A stretch of 62,236 bases of DNA, taken from positions 1 to 62,236 of the forward strand of contig JAKQKQ010000185.1 in assembly GCA_029560585.1 (NCBI GenBank), given 5' to 3'. The DNA is from Verrucomicrobiota bacterium. GTDB lineage: Bacteria > Verrucomicrobiota > Verrucomicrobiia > JADLBR01. Position 1 is the stretch's first letter, and each line of letters starts with the position of its first letter. The notes beneath the pieces were generated by a model, which saw only the letters and a list, made by a program, of their open reading frames with translations, was not told the origin of the DNA and did no database searches. Positions 7,964 to 17,092 of the stretch are shown here, piece by piece. Made by a program: the position numbers and the translations under genes.

Positions 7964-9616
7964 TTGAGTCACAGGAAGCCCCCACATGCCGCGGCTGATC
8001 CCGCGCGAGGTTGCGTTCGCCGGGGACGCGCCGTCCTGCGATGGATGACGGCCGGGACCCTCGCCGTCCTCGCGTTCTCCGGGTGCGGGGCGGCACGGGA
8101 GCGTGCGGATCTGGTTTTCATCAACGGCGTGGAACCCGAGAGCCTCGACCCCGCTATCATCTCGGGCCAGCCGGAAGGGCGTCTGGTGATGGCGTTGTTC
8201 GAGGGACTGACATCGCGGGATGCGGCGGGCGTCGTCGGCCCCGGCATGGCCGAGCGCTGGGAGGTTTCTCCCGACGGCCGCGAGTATACCTTCCACATTC
8301 GGGGCGGAGCGCGCTGGAGCAACGGCGACCCTCTGACGGCGCAGGATTTCGTGCGATCGTGGGAACGCACCCTCAATCCCCTCACGACGTCGCCCTACTC
8401 CGAACTCCTTTTCTCGGTCGATGGGGCGGAGGATTACGCCAAGGGCAAGCTGACCGATTTCTCCAAGGTGGGCGTGGCGGTGGTCGACGATCGGACGCTG
8501 CGGGTGCGTCTCCGTGCGCCGACGCCCTATTTTTTGGAATTGTGCGCGTTCCAGACGCACTACCCCGTCCATCTTTCCAGCATCGAGCGTTACGGGATCG
8601 ACTGGATCAAGCCGGGCAAACTCGTCTCCAATGGCGCGTACCGGCTGGTGGAATGGCGGATCAACGACCGCATACGTTTGGAGGCAAACCCCCACTACTG
8701 GCGCGCCGCCTCGGTGCGCCTGAAGACCGTCGAGGCGCTGCCGATCTCGCAGGCGACCACGGCATTCAACTTCTACAGCACCGGCCTGGCGGACCTGACG
8801 CTGGACAAGGGCGTCGTGCCACCGATGTTGCTGGACGAATTGCGGAAGCGCCCCGATTGCCACATCGCGCCGGTCCTCGCGACGTATTTCTATCGCTTCA
8901 ACGTGACGCGGAAACCCTTCGACGACCCGCGGGTGCGGCGCGCCTTCGCAATGGCCCTGGACAAGCAGTTCATCGTGGGCCGCATCACGCGAAACGGTGA
9001 GCCCGCGGCGGGCTCGTTCACACCGCCCGGTATCCGGGGCTATGACCCGCCCCGCGGGTTGCCCCATGACCCTGACGCGGCGCGGCGCCTCCTAGCCGAG
9101 GCAGGCTATCCCGGCGGTTCGGGGTTTCCGCCCTTCGGGTTGCTATTCAACTCCACCGAGCAGGATGAGGAGATCGCGGTCGCGGTGCAGGATCTTCTGC
9201 GGCGCGAGCTGGGTGTCCGCGTCGAACTGCGGCGGCAGGAGTGGAAGGTGTACCTCAATTCACTCAATCGTCTCGACTTCGACATGGCCCGCTCCACGTG
9301 GGTCGCCGACTACCCCGACCCGAACACGTTCCTCGATTGTTTCGTCACGGGTCGCGGGAACAACCGCACCGGCTGGAGCAACGCCCGCTACGACTCCCTA
9401 TTGGACGCGTCGAACCGCACCCTCGATCCGGCCGCGCGCTTCGGGCTGATGCGGCGGGCCGAGGAGATACTGGTCGAGGGCGATGTGCCGATCGCTCCGG
9501 TGTACCATTACGTCGGGGTGAAACTCTACGACGCGCGCCGCATCGGCGGCATCGTGCTGAATCCGATCGACGAGTATCCGATCCGCGAGATGTATCGCAT
9601 CGGGGGTCCCCCATGA
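7964..9616 (+). CDS. Peptide ABC transporter substrate-binding lipoprotein (OppA/DppA family)
   Basis: About 550 residues of the solute-binding family 5. The lipobox LAFSGC marks acylation after a basic region RRGRAVLRW and hydrophobic MTAGTLAVLAF. Family signatures follow: INGVEPESLDPAIISGQPEGRLVMALFEGLTSRD, GMAERWEVSPDGREYTFHIRGGARWSNGDPLTAQDFVRSWERTL and RRAFAMALDKQFIV. The start is uncertain: the only ATG near the signal (8045) would remove the basic region, so the TTG at 7964, 10 bases after GGGAG, is favoured. It overlaps the permease gene by 4 bases. Probably anchored on the membrane to deliver oligopeptides. Confidence 0.88.
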   Translation: MSHRKPPHAAADPARGCVRRGRAVLRWMTAGTLAVLAFSGCGAARERADLVFINGVEPESLDPAIISGQPEGRLVMALFEGLTSRDAAGVVGPGMAERWEVSPDGREYTFHIRGGARWSNGDPLTAQDFVRSWERTLNPLTTSPYSELLFSVDGAEDYAKGKLTDFSKVGVAVVDDRTLRVRLRAPTPYFLELCAFQTHYPVHLSSIERYGIDWIKPGKLVSNGAYRLVEWRINDRIRLEANPHYWRAASVRLKTVEALPISQATTAFNFYSTGLADLTLDKGVVPPMLLDELRKRPDCHIAPVLATYFYRFNVTRKPFDDPRVRRAFAMALDKQFIVGRITRNGEPAAGSFTPPGIRGYDPPRGLPHDPDAARRLLAEAGYPGGSGFPPFGLLFNSTEQDEEIAVAVQDLLRRELGVRVELRRQEWKVYLNSLNRLDFDMARSTWVADYPDPNTFLDCFVTGRGNNRTGWSNARYDSLLDASNRTLDPAARFGLMRRAEEILVEGDVPIAPVYHYVGVKLYDARRIGGIVLNPIDEYPIREMYRIGGPP

Positions 9617-10530
9617 GCCGCGGCGTGCTCATGCGCGTGCTCGGCGCGCCGATCCTGCTCCTGGCGGTGGCGTGCCTGACCTTCGTGCTGATGCGCGCCG
9701 CGCCCGGCGGTCCCTTCGACCGCGAGAAGCAGATCCCCGAGCAGATCCTCCGCCAGCTCGAGCAAAAATATAAGTTGGACGGTCCGGTCTACGATCAGAT
9801 GGGGCGGTACCTGTGGGATGTCGCGCGCGGCGATCTGCGACTCTCGACCCAATACCGCAACCGGACGGTCAACGAGCTGATCGCGCAGACGCTGCCGGTC
9901 TCGATGATGCTGGGAGCCACGGCTTTCGCCATCGCGGTGATGGGCGGGTCGGTGCTGGGCATCTGTGCGGCCGCCGCCCATAATCGCCCGACGGACTACG
10001 CGCTGATGGTCCTCGCTCTGGTGGGCGTGTCGTTGCCGAGTTTCATCCTGGGGCCGCTGCTGATGCTGGTGTTCAGCTTCTGGCTGGGATGGTTCCCGGT
10101 GGGCGGTTGGGGGGAACTTCGGCAACTGTGGCTCCCGGCATTCGCGCTGAGCCTTCCCTACATGGCCTACATCACGCGGCTCGTCCGGGTGAGCATGCTC
10201 GAGGTGCTGGGCGAGGACTACGTGCGCACCGCGCGCTCGAAGGGCGTCCCCGAGGGCCGGGTCCTCTTCGTGCACGCCTTCCGGAACGCCGCGCTGCCGC
10301 TGGTGTCGTATTCGGGTCCGCTGGCCGCGAACATCCTGACCGGCTCGCTCGTCGTGGAGACCATCTTCAACGTGCCCGGCATGGGGCCGTTCTTCGTCAA
10401 CAGCGTGCTGAACCGCGACGTCTTCCTCACCGGGGGCGTCACCCTGATCTACAGCGCGCTGCTGGTCGCATTCAACTTGCTGGTCGATGTCGCCTATGTC
10501 TGGCTCGACCGGCGCATCCGGCTGGACTGA
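9613..10530 (+). CDS. Peptide ABC transporter permease, OppB/DppB type
   Basis: A 305-residue inner-membrane permease. It starts on the ATG of an ATGA overlap with the binding-protein stop, so translation is coupled. The N-terminal segment GAPILLLAVACLTFVLMRAAPGGPFD is the conserved first helix and periplasmic entry of the OppB group. Further helices follow at about 100-125, 135-165, 175-195 and 275-300. The cytoplasmic EAA loop is in EDYVRTARSKGVPEGRVLFVHAFRNAALPLVSY. With the next gene it forms the channel of an oligopeptide importer. Confidence 0.93.
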   Translation: MSRGVLMRVLGAPILLLAVACLTFVLMRAAPGGPFDREKQIPEQILRQLEQKYKLDGPVYDQMGRYLWDVARGDLRLSTQYRNRTVNELIAQTLPVSMMLGATAFAIAVMGGSVLGICAAAAHNRPTDYALMVLALVGVSLPSFILGPLLMLVFSFWLGWFPVGGWGELRQLWLPAFALSLPYMAYITRLVRVSMLEVLGEDYVRTARSKGVPEGRVLFVHAFRNAALPLVSYSGPLAANILTGSLVVETIFNVPGMGPFFVNSVLNRDVFLTGGVTLIYSALLVAFNLLVDVAYVWLDRRIRLD

Positions 10531-10534
10531 CGCC

Positions 10535-11428
10535 ATGGACCGCGCCTTCCTCCGCCGCTGCTTCGCCAACCGCAGGATCTCCGTGTCCGTCGCGATCCTC
10601 GCCGCCGTCGCGCTCGCCGCGGTCATCGGCCCGTGGCTCTCGCCGTACAGTCACGATCAGCTCGGCCCGCTGCGATTCGCCGGTCCGGGTGCGGTCCATT
10701 GGGGCGGCACCGACCTGCTCGGGCGCGACGTCATGACCCGGGCGCTCATGGGCGCCCGCATCTCGCTGCTCGTAGGCCTCTTCGGTGCGGTGGTCAGCCT
10801 GATCATCGGCGTGAGCTACGGCGCGATCTCCGGTTACGTCGGTGGCAAGACCGATGCGATGATGATGCGGCTGGTCGACATCCTATATTCGATTCCGAGG
10901 CTGGTGTTCGTCATCGTGCTCATCAGCGTCCTCGACTTGCAGGTGCGCGCCGCGCTGGTGCGCCTCGGCCACCCGGAATGGGCCCCGCAGGCGAAATTCA
11001 TCCTGCTCTTCGCCGGCCTCGGCGCCGTCCAGTGGCTGGCGATGGCGCGGATCGTCCGCGGGCAGGTGCTCAGCCTCAAGGAGCGCCAGTTCGTGCTCGC
11101 CGCGCGCGCGCTCGGCCAAGGGCACGCGGCCATCATCGTCCGCCACATCCTGCCGAATCTCGTGGGGATCGTCATCGTTTACCTGACGCTCACCATCCCG
11201 GTGGTCATCCTGGAGGAATCGCTGCTGAGTTTCCTCGGCCTCGGGGTCCAGCCCCCGATGGCGAGCTGGGGCACGCTCATCGCGCAGGGGGCGCAGACCA
11301 TCAATCCCGTGAAGAGCTACTGGTGGCTGCTGGTCGTGCCGGCCGCCGCCATGGCCCTTACGCTCATGGCCCTCAACTTCCTCGGCGACGGGCTGCGCGA
11401 TGTCCTCGACCCGCGCGCGCGGCGCTGA
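10535..11428 (+). CDS. Peptide ABC transporter permease, OppC/DppC type
   Basis: A 297-residue permease, 4 bases after the OppB-type gene. It has the OppC N-terminal helix (RISVSVAILAAVALAAVIGPWLSPY), the HWGGTDLLGRDVMTRALMGARISLLVGL entry motif and the EAA loop QFVLAARALGQGHAAIIVRHILPNLVGIVIV. The end LGDGLRDVLDPRARR is typical of the family. The two ATPase genes that usually complete such an operon are not found here; the next 500 bases hold a repeat and then a protease gene. Confidence 0.93.
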   Translation: MDRAFLRRCFANRRISVSVAILAAVALAAVIGPWLSPYSHDQLGPLRFAGPGAVHWGGTDLLGRDVMTRALMGARISLLVGLFGAVVSLIIGVSYGAISGYVGGKTDAMMMRLVDILYSIPRLVFVIVLISVLDLQVRAALVRLGHPEWAPQAKFILLFAGLGAVQWLAMARIVRGQVLSLKERQFVLAARALGQGHAAIIVRHILPNLVGIVIVYLTLTIPVVILEESLLSFLGLGVQPPMASWGTLIAQGAQTINPVKSYWWLLVVPAAAMALTLMALNFLGDGLRDVLDPRARR

Positions 11429-11481
11429 ATCAAGACCTCGGCAGCCGCTCGCGTGAGCGCTGGGCCGCATCGACAAAGACT

Positions 11482-11514
11482 AGGAATCTGTCGGACTTAG
11501 GCCGACAGATTCCT
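11482..11514. repeat. Perfect 13-bp stem-loop ahead of dispersed repeat copy B
   Basis: AGGAATCTGTCGG and its inverse flank a 7-base loop ACTTAGG. It lies 53 bases after the OppC-type gene and directly before dispersed element copy B. No T-run follows, so it is not a standard intrinsic terminator. Its core CTGTCGGACTTAGGCCG recurs without change at 50106-50122. Confidence 0.6.
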
Positions 11515-11515
11515 C

Positions 11516-11692
11516 TGGGAAAACCGAGCCATGAAAGCCATTTATTGGGAAAGGTCAGGCAAGACTGGGATTCTTTGCGGTTGCAGAGTGTGTTTCGCTG
11601 ATCGGTGGCCCCAGGGCCTCCAAAATCGCGTCTTTCGGAGCGCGGTTTTCCTTTGAGGCTGCATGTCTCACGCGGAAGCGTGAAACATGCAG
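11516..11692 (+). repeat. Dispersed structured element, copy B
   Basis: 177 bases, aligned over the full length with copy A (4190-4368); one base shorter in the AGGCAAGAC stretch. It ends in the hairpin 11659-11692, where one pair of the stem has changed from A-T to G-C on both arms relative to the other copies. It lies upstream of the C25 protease gene in the same orientation as in copy A. Confidence 0.75.
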
Positions 11693-11955
11693 AATGAAGC
11701 GATTCACTTTTCAAATGCCCGGCGCCCATGTGTTTGCGAAGCGCTAAAGCTGCGGGCGTCAAGGCATCGGATGCAGAGCGGATCACGCGAATTTATGCCC
11801 GTGAGTGGTTTGATTATGAGAATCTTGGAATGCACGATTGCATCCGAACATCTTTTCTGTGGATCTTTATTATTGCCGAGTCTAGATTATACGAATGGTC
11901 GATGGCGTTCAGCCTAGGCTTCGGGCTTCTGGGAGAACGCGGGGAGGAAGATGCA
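11693..11955 (+). other. AT-richer gap upstream of the protease gene
   Basis: 263 bases with lower GC than the surrounding genes. The protease frame stays open back to 11728, but the residues there look untypical, and the Shine-Dalgarno site at 11941-11948 selects the later ATG. It holds a small inverted pair ATGCACGATTGCAT at about 11829 and A/T-rich stretches at 11874-11893 that could house the promoter. No gene is recognised. Confidence 0.4.
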
Positions 11956-14900
11956 ATGAACACCTGTGACAGCCTCAGTGGGCCAATTCGACAGGGGAAG
12001 CGGAAAGGGGTGAGGGTTCTGTCCGACAATTGCGGGATGTTGTGCCTCGCTGTGGTATCGTTAGCCGGTGTTGCAGCGGATTCGCGCGCCGACCAGGTGA
12101 CGATCCACTGGCCGCACGGGAAAACCGCTGCCGTGGTGGTCGAGCGCGGCGCGCGGGGAGAGGCGATCTTTGGACGAACGCCACCCGCCGGTTCTCCCGG
12201 CGAACCGGCCCTGCCCCGGGAGGTGATCCAAGTACTACTGCCGCCGGGGGCCAATCCGCGATCAGTCACCGCATCCCTGCGGGATCCGGTTGTCGAGGAA
12301 CTTCCTGGGGAATGGGATGTGCCACCGGTGCCGCCGGTGGCCATCAGCGCCCGACCGGGAGTGCCCATTTGGCCGCAAGGGCGTACGATAATCAAGAACC
12401 GGGACGCCGAAATCTATGGGGCGAATGCGGTTTGGCCTCCTTCGTTTGTAACGCGTGTCACCGCGGGCGAACTGCGTGGATGGCGCCTGGCGGAAATCCA
12501 TATCCGCCCCTACCGATACAATCCGGCGACCAGGAAACTCTTGCGGCTTAAGGCCGCCAGGCTGTGCATCCAGTTCGATCGCGTGTCCGCCAAAGTTGCA
12601 GCCTCGGTCTTCACCGGTCGGGCGGCTGCCCAAACCCGCAAGTCGGTACAAGACCTCGTGGTGAATCCTGAAGAGTTTGCGGCGCAGTACGAAACCGCTC
12701 CCGACGCCGAACCCCCCGCGGCGCAGTCCCAGCGATATGTCATCCTGACGCGTTCATACATCCAGTCGGCATCCACCCAGCTTGCGGCGTTCGTGAGTGC
12801 CAAGCAGGCTCAGGGTTTCGACGTCAGCGTCGTGACCGAGGCAGCCTGGGGAGGTGGCACCGGAAATGCCGCCGCCGAGAACATCCGATCCTGGCTCGCC
12901 GCCAACTACGCCTCCCAGAACATCAAGTACGTGCTGTTGATCGGCAATCCCAACCCGAGCACCGGCGACGTGCCGATGAAAATGACGTATCCTCAAGATT
13001 ACAATACTTCTTATCCTGACTGCCCCACCGACTATTATTACGCCGAACTCACCGGCGACTGGGATCTGGATAACGACGGCCTTTTTGGCGAGTATGACGA
13101 CGATTGCGGGCCCGGCGGCGCCGAGCGCAATTGCGAGGTCGTGGTCGGCCGGATCCCCTACTACGGCAGCGTGACCGACCTCGACACGATCCTGGCAAAG
13201 ATCATCTCTTACGGCAATGCGACGGAGGCGCAGGCCGCCTGGCGCAAGAGGGCACTGCTCCCCATGGAGCCCAGCGACGACAGCACGCCAGGCTATCAGT
13301 TGGGCGAGGAGATCAAGAACTCCGTTCTCATCGCAAAGGGCGGCTGGTCTTATCATCGCGTGTATGACTCCACCTATGGCCTGGCGCCGCCACCCGAAAC
13401 CACGCCGTGCGACGAGGACAACGTCACGGCCGCCTGGACAGGGAACCCCACCGGCGCGGTCTTCTGGTGGACACACGGCAGCAACATCGGCGCTTCCGAC
13501 ATCATGGACTTGAGCCACGTGGGCTCGCTCGATGACAGCCTGCCCGCTTTCATCTTTGAGTGCAGTTGCCTCAATGCTTATCCCGAGACGCCGAACAATC
13601 TCTCCTACTCCCTGCTCAGGCGTGGCGGCATCTGCGCGATCAGCGGGACGCGGGTCACATGGTATTGGATAGGGCAAACCAGTTTTGCCGGCACCACGTC
13701 GAATTCCGGCATGACCTTCGAGTACGCTAAGCGGCTGGTGCTCCTGGAGATGCCCGCCGGAGACGCCCTTCAGAACCTGAAAACGGCGCTCGCCCCGCAA
13801 AGCGAAACATCGTGGATGAACTATGTTGATTTCAACGTCTATGGCGATCCGGCCGTGGGACTATATACTTTCCTTCCATCTGACGGCCCTGTTCTTGAGG
13901 CGGAGCCCGCCACCACGCCCGGAACCCAAAACACGATTTCCTGGCAGGGGGAGCAGGGCGCACCGGGCGCCGAAGTCATGAGCGTGGCCGGGGTCGTGGA
14001 CTCTCCCGCGACGGAGTCGCCCACGGTTTCGGACCCGGTGCCGGCGAACGTCCGGTCCGCATTGCCCGCGGCCCCGCAAGATTTCGCAACATCAACGGAG
14101 TCCGCGCCCGCGACGGGGCCCGCCCTGCCCATGGGCCAAACGTCGCAAACCGAGATCGTCACTTCCAGTCCATCCGTTCTCTTTCGCGCCGGCGAGATCA
14201 CCGAGGCGGCACCCTCGGTCACGACTGAGGGCGGCATCATGACTGTCACAAATGAAACGCGCCCCCTTCAGCCGTTCATCCCATCTCCCAATGGTGAGCA
14301 GGAAAGCAAGCCCCCGACCGAATCTCTCCCCTCCACGCAGACGTTCGGAGAGACCTTCGAGGGGGTGTTTCCCGGCAGCAGTTGGACCCTGTACGGAAGC
14401 CCAACGTGGGACGACACCAGCTATGAAAAGCATGGGGGGTCGTGGAGTGGCTGGTGCGCGGAAAGCTCGATGAACCCGGCCGGTGGGTACACGAATAACA
14501 TGAACGCCTGGATGGTGTACGGACCGTTCAGTCTCAGCGATGCCACCAGTGCGAGGTTCACTTTCTGGTACAAGAATCTTTCGGAAAGTGGCTGGGACTA
14601 CTTCAAGTGGGGGGCCTCCACAAATGGCACCAGTTTCTACGGACACCAGGTCAGCGGAAATCAGAGCACTTGGCGCTCGGAGGAATGTGATCTCTCGGCT
14701 GTGCCAACGATTGGAAATCTCTGCGGCAAGAGCCAGGTGTGGATCGCATTCTGGTTCACCAGCGACTCCTCTGTCTGCGGGCCGACCTACACCGGCGCCT
14801 ATGTGGATGACATCGTAATCGAGAAAGACTTTGCGCTGCTGGCCGACCTGACGCCCTATCAGAAATCGGGATGGAACGACCGGATCCCGATCGGCACCAC

Positions 14901-17037
14901 GCAATTGGCCGGCACAGACGCCCACGCGTACAGCGGGAAGTATTCCAGCAATCAAACGCTGTATTTCAACTGGGCGTCGATCAATCAGGGTGCGATCGTG
15001 GCGTCGAATTATACGGTGCGCGCCGAGGTCACGGGTGCCGGCGGCGGCAGTTGGACGTGGAGTGGCCTCGCCTCATCACCCGGTTACCACACTTATCTCA
15101 CCACGGATCAGGCTGTGGGCCCACTCGCGGCGGGCGCACACACTTTTAAGGTGTGGGTGGACTACGACGCGACCGTGCCCGAATCGGGCGAGGCCGACAA
15201 CTATTACGAGCGCACCATCATCGTGCAGTCCTCCGAACCGCCGGCCGACCTGACACCCTACCAGAGGACGGGCTGGAACAACAAGATTCCCATCAGCATC
15301 GCGCAAGGGTCGGGCACCAACGACCACATCTACACCGGGAGTTTTTATAGCGACCAGACGCTGTATTTCAACTGGGCCGCGCTCAATCAAGGCGGGCTGG
15401 GCGCATCCAACTACACGGTCCACGTCGAAGTGACCGGCACCGGCGGCGGCAGTTGGGACTGGACGGGCCTTGCCACGGCGCCAACCTATCACACCTACCT
15501 CACGACGGACCGGGCGGTCGGCCCGCTGGCGGCGGGCACCCACACCTTCAAGGTGTGGGTGGACTACGGCGGGGGCGTGCCCGAGTCGGACGAGAGCAAT
15601 AACTATTGCGAGCGGACAATCAATGTCCTGGCGGCCGGAGCGCGGGCGGACCTGACGCCGGGCCAGAAATCGGGCTGGAATGACGAGATCCCCATTGGCA
15701 TCACGCGACTGGCCGGCACCAATGCCCACACCTACTCCGGGAGCTATTACAACGACCAAACGCTGTATTTCAACTGGGCCTCGTTTAGCCAGGGCGCCCT
15801 GGGCGCATCCAACTACACGGTCCACGTCGAGGTGACCGGCACCGGCGGCGGCAGTTGGGACTGGACGGGTCTCACCACACTGGCGGGCTATCATACCTAC
15901 CTAACGACGGATCAGTCGGTCGGCCCGCTCGCCGCGGGCAACCACACCTTCAAGGTGTGGGTCGACTACGCCAGTGGCGTTTCCGAATCGGACGAGGGCA
16001 ATAATTATTACGAGCGGACGATCGCGGTGCAATCAACCGCCGTTCTGGCCGATCTGGCGCCGTATCAGAGATCGACATGGAACGACAAGATTCCAATCGG
16101 CATCACGCAACTCGCCGGGACCAATGCCCACACGTACGCGGGGACCTTTTATAGCGGCCAGACACTGTATTTCAACTGGGCCGCGCTTAATCAAGGCGCC
16201 CTGGGCGCATCCAACTACACGGTCCACGTCGAGGTGACCGGCACCGGCGGCGGCAGTTGGGACTGGACGGGCATCACCACGGCCCCGACCTATCACAACT
16301 ACCTCACGACGGACCGGGCGGTCGGCCCGCTCGCCGCGGGCAACCACACCTTCAAGGTGTGGGTCGACTACGCCGGTGGCGTTTCCGAATCGGACGAGGG
16401 CAATAACTATTACGAGCGCACGATCAATGTCGTTTCCACAGACGTGGAGTGTTACGCTGAATGCGCGGACAATGCGGATTTCAATTCGCCTCAGGCGTCG
16501 GGGTGGATCCAGGCCACGCAATACACGTTTGGTGGTCTCCAGTCAGGCTGTACGTATTGGTATCGCGTCAAATCACGGAGAGATGACACCGTCAGCGCAT
16601 GGTCCAATGTCGAGCACTCGCAGCAGGAAGCGCTCTCCCCGTATGATGCCTGGAAGGCGACCCATTTTTCCGCGAAGCAACTGGCCGATCCCGCGATCAG
16701 CGGCGACGCAGCCTGCCCCGCTGGCGACGGCATGCCGAATCTCCTGAAGTACGCGCTGGCGCTGGATCCGCACGAACCCCGCGCCGATAGCCTGCCTGGC
16801 GCGGCAATCGCCAACGGCTATCTGACGCTCGCCTACCGCCGGTACAAGCAGGCGACGGACATCGCCTTCCTCGTTGAAGCCTGCGACAGTCTCGCGACCG
16901 GAACGTGGAGCGCCGAGGGCCTGACGGAAATCTCGCGGGTTGACGCGGGCGACTTCTGGTGGATCACGATCCGCGACGCCTTCCCGCGCGCCAGCCGCCC
17001 CAGCCGCTTCATGCGCTTGAGCGTCACAAAACCATAA
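11956..17037 (+). CDS. Secreted C25 (gingipain-like) cysteine protease with four CARDB-type repeats
   Basis: 1693 residues. Signal peptide with a long basic front (QGKRKGVRVLSDNCGMLCLAVVSLAGVAADSRA). An N-terminal propeptide-like region (to about 245) precedes the peptidase C25 domain, with catalytic His507 (WWTHGSNIG) and Cys538 (ECSCLNA), 31 residues apart, close to gingipain spacing. Residues about 795-955 form a jelly-roll/MAM-like domain. Four repeats of 134 residues fill 963-1498. A final domain (MPNLLKYALALDPHEP ... PSRFMRLSVTKP) looks like a cell-surface sorting or anchoring region known from Verrucomicrobia-like proteins. The ATG is set by GGGGAGGA at 11941-11948, 7 bases away. Confidence 0.9.
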   Translation: MNTCDSLSGPIRQGKRKGVRVLSDNCGMLCLAVVSLAGVAADSRADQVTIHWPHGKTAAVVVERGARGEAIFGRTPPAGSPGEPALPREVIQVLLPPGANPRSVTASLRDPVVEELPGEWDVPPVPPVAISARPGVPIWPQGRTIIKNRDAEIYGANAVWPPSFVTRVTAGELRGWRLAEIHIRPYRYNPATRKLLRLKAARLCIQFDRVSAKVAASVFTGRAAAQTRKSVQDLVVNPEEFAAQYETAPDAEPPAAQSQRYVILTRSYIQSASTQLAAFVSAKQAQGFDVSVVTEAAWGGGTGNAAAENIRSWLAANYASQNIKYVLLIGNPNPSTGDVPMKMTYPQDYNTSYPDCPTDYYYAELTGDWDLDNDGLFGEYDDDCGPGGAERNCEVVVGRIPYYGSVTDLDTILAKIISYGNATEAQAAWRKRALLPMEPSDDSTPGYQLGEEIKNSVLIAKGGWSYHRVYDSTYGLAPPPETTPCDEDNVTAAWTGNPTGAVFWWTHGSNIGASDIMDLSHVGSLDDSLPAFIFECSCLNAYPETPNNLSYSLLRRGGICAISGTRVTWYWIGQTSFAGTTSNSGMTFEYAKRLVLLEMPAGDALQNLKTALAPQSETSWMNYVDFNVYGDPAVGLYTFLPSDGPVLEAEPATTPGTQNTISWQGEQGAPGAEVMSVAGVVDSPATESPTVSDPVPANVRSALPAAPQDFATSTESAPATGPALPMGQTSQTEIVTSSPSVLFRAGEITEAAPSVTTEGGIMTVTNETRPLQPFIPSPNGEQESKPPTESLPSTQTFGETFEGVFPGSSWTLYGSPTWDDTSYEKHGGSWSGWCAESSMNPAGGYTNNMNAWMVYGPFSLSDATSARFTFWYKNLSESGWDYFKWGASTNGTSFYGHQVSGNQSTWRSEECDLSAVPTIGNLCGKSQVWIAFWFTSDSSVCGPTYTGAYVDDIVIEKDFALLADLTPYQKSGWNDRIPIGTTQLAGTDAHAYSGKYSSNQTLYFNWASINQGAIVASNYTVRAEVTGAGGGSWTWSGLASSPGYHTYLTTDQAVGPLAAGAHTFKVWVDYDATVPESGEADNYYERTIIVQSSEPPADLTPYQRTGWNNKIPISIAQGSGTNDHIYTGSFYSDQTLYFNWAALNQGGLGASNYTVHVEVTGTGGGSWDWTGLATAPTYHTYLTTDRAVGPLAAGTHTFKVWVDYGGGVPESDESNNYCERTINVLAAGARADLTPGQKSGWNDEIPIGITRLAGTNAHTYSGSYYNDQTLYFNWASFSQGALGASNYTVHVEVTGTGGGSWDWTGLTTLAGYHTYLTTDQSVGPLAAGNHTFKVWVDYASGVSESDEGNNYYERTIAVQSTAVLADLAPYQRSTWNDKIPIGITQLAGTNAHTYAGTFYSGQTLYFNWAALNQGALGASNYTVHVEVTGTGGGSWDWTGITTAPTYHNYLTTDRAVGPLAAGNHTFKVWVDYAGGVSESDEGNNYYERTINVVSTDVECYAECADNADFNSPQASGWIQATQYTFGGLQSGCTYWYRVKSRRDDTVSAWSNVEHSQQEALSPYDAWKATHFSAKQLADPAISGDAACPAGDGMPNLLKYALALDPHEPRADSLPGAAIANGYLTLAYRRYKQATDIAFLVEACDSLATGTWSAEGLTEISRVDAGDFWWITIRDAFPRASRPSRFMRLSVTKP
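14842..16449 (+). repeat. Four in-frame tandem repeats of 402 bp
   Basis: Units start at 14842, 15244, 15646 and 16048, each exactly 402 bases and beginning ADLTP or ADLAP. Each encodes a beta-sandwich of CARDB/APHP type with WNDKIPIGITQ, YFNWA, NYTVHVEVTG, GPLAAGNHTFKVWVDY and ESDEGNNYYERTI. The last three are much closer to one another at DNA level than to the first, suggesting recent duplication. Confidence 0.9.
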
Positions 17038-17092
17038 TCGCGGATGTGGAAATGGGGTTTGTGTGGGAATGGGGGAAAATGGGGGGGGGGAT

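Noticed and set aside
11482-11514. Intrinsic terminator after the oppC-type gene
   Set aside because: The stem is strong, but no T-run follows on either strand.
11532-11657. 41-codon frame starting ATGAAAGCC inside the dispersed element
   Set aside because: Copy A has one extra base that changes the frame after about 15 codons, so no peptide is conserved among copies.
14842-16449. CRISPR-like or satellite tandem repeat
   Set aside because: The 402-bp units are in frame and encode complete beta-sandwich domains; no short repeat/spacer pattern exists anywhere in the window.
17081-17090. Phase-variable G-run
   Set aside because: It lies outside any gene, at a mobile element flank, so it cannot switch a reading frame; its length may also be a sequencing artefact.
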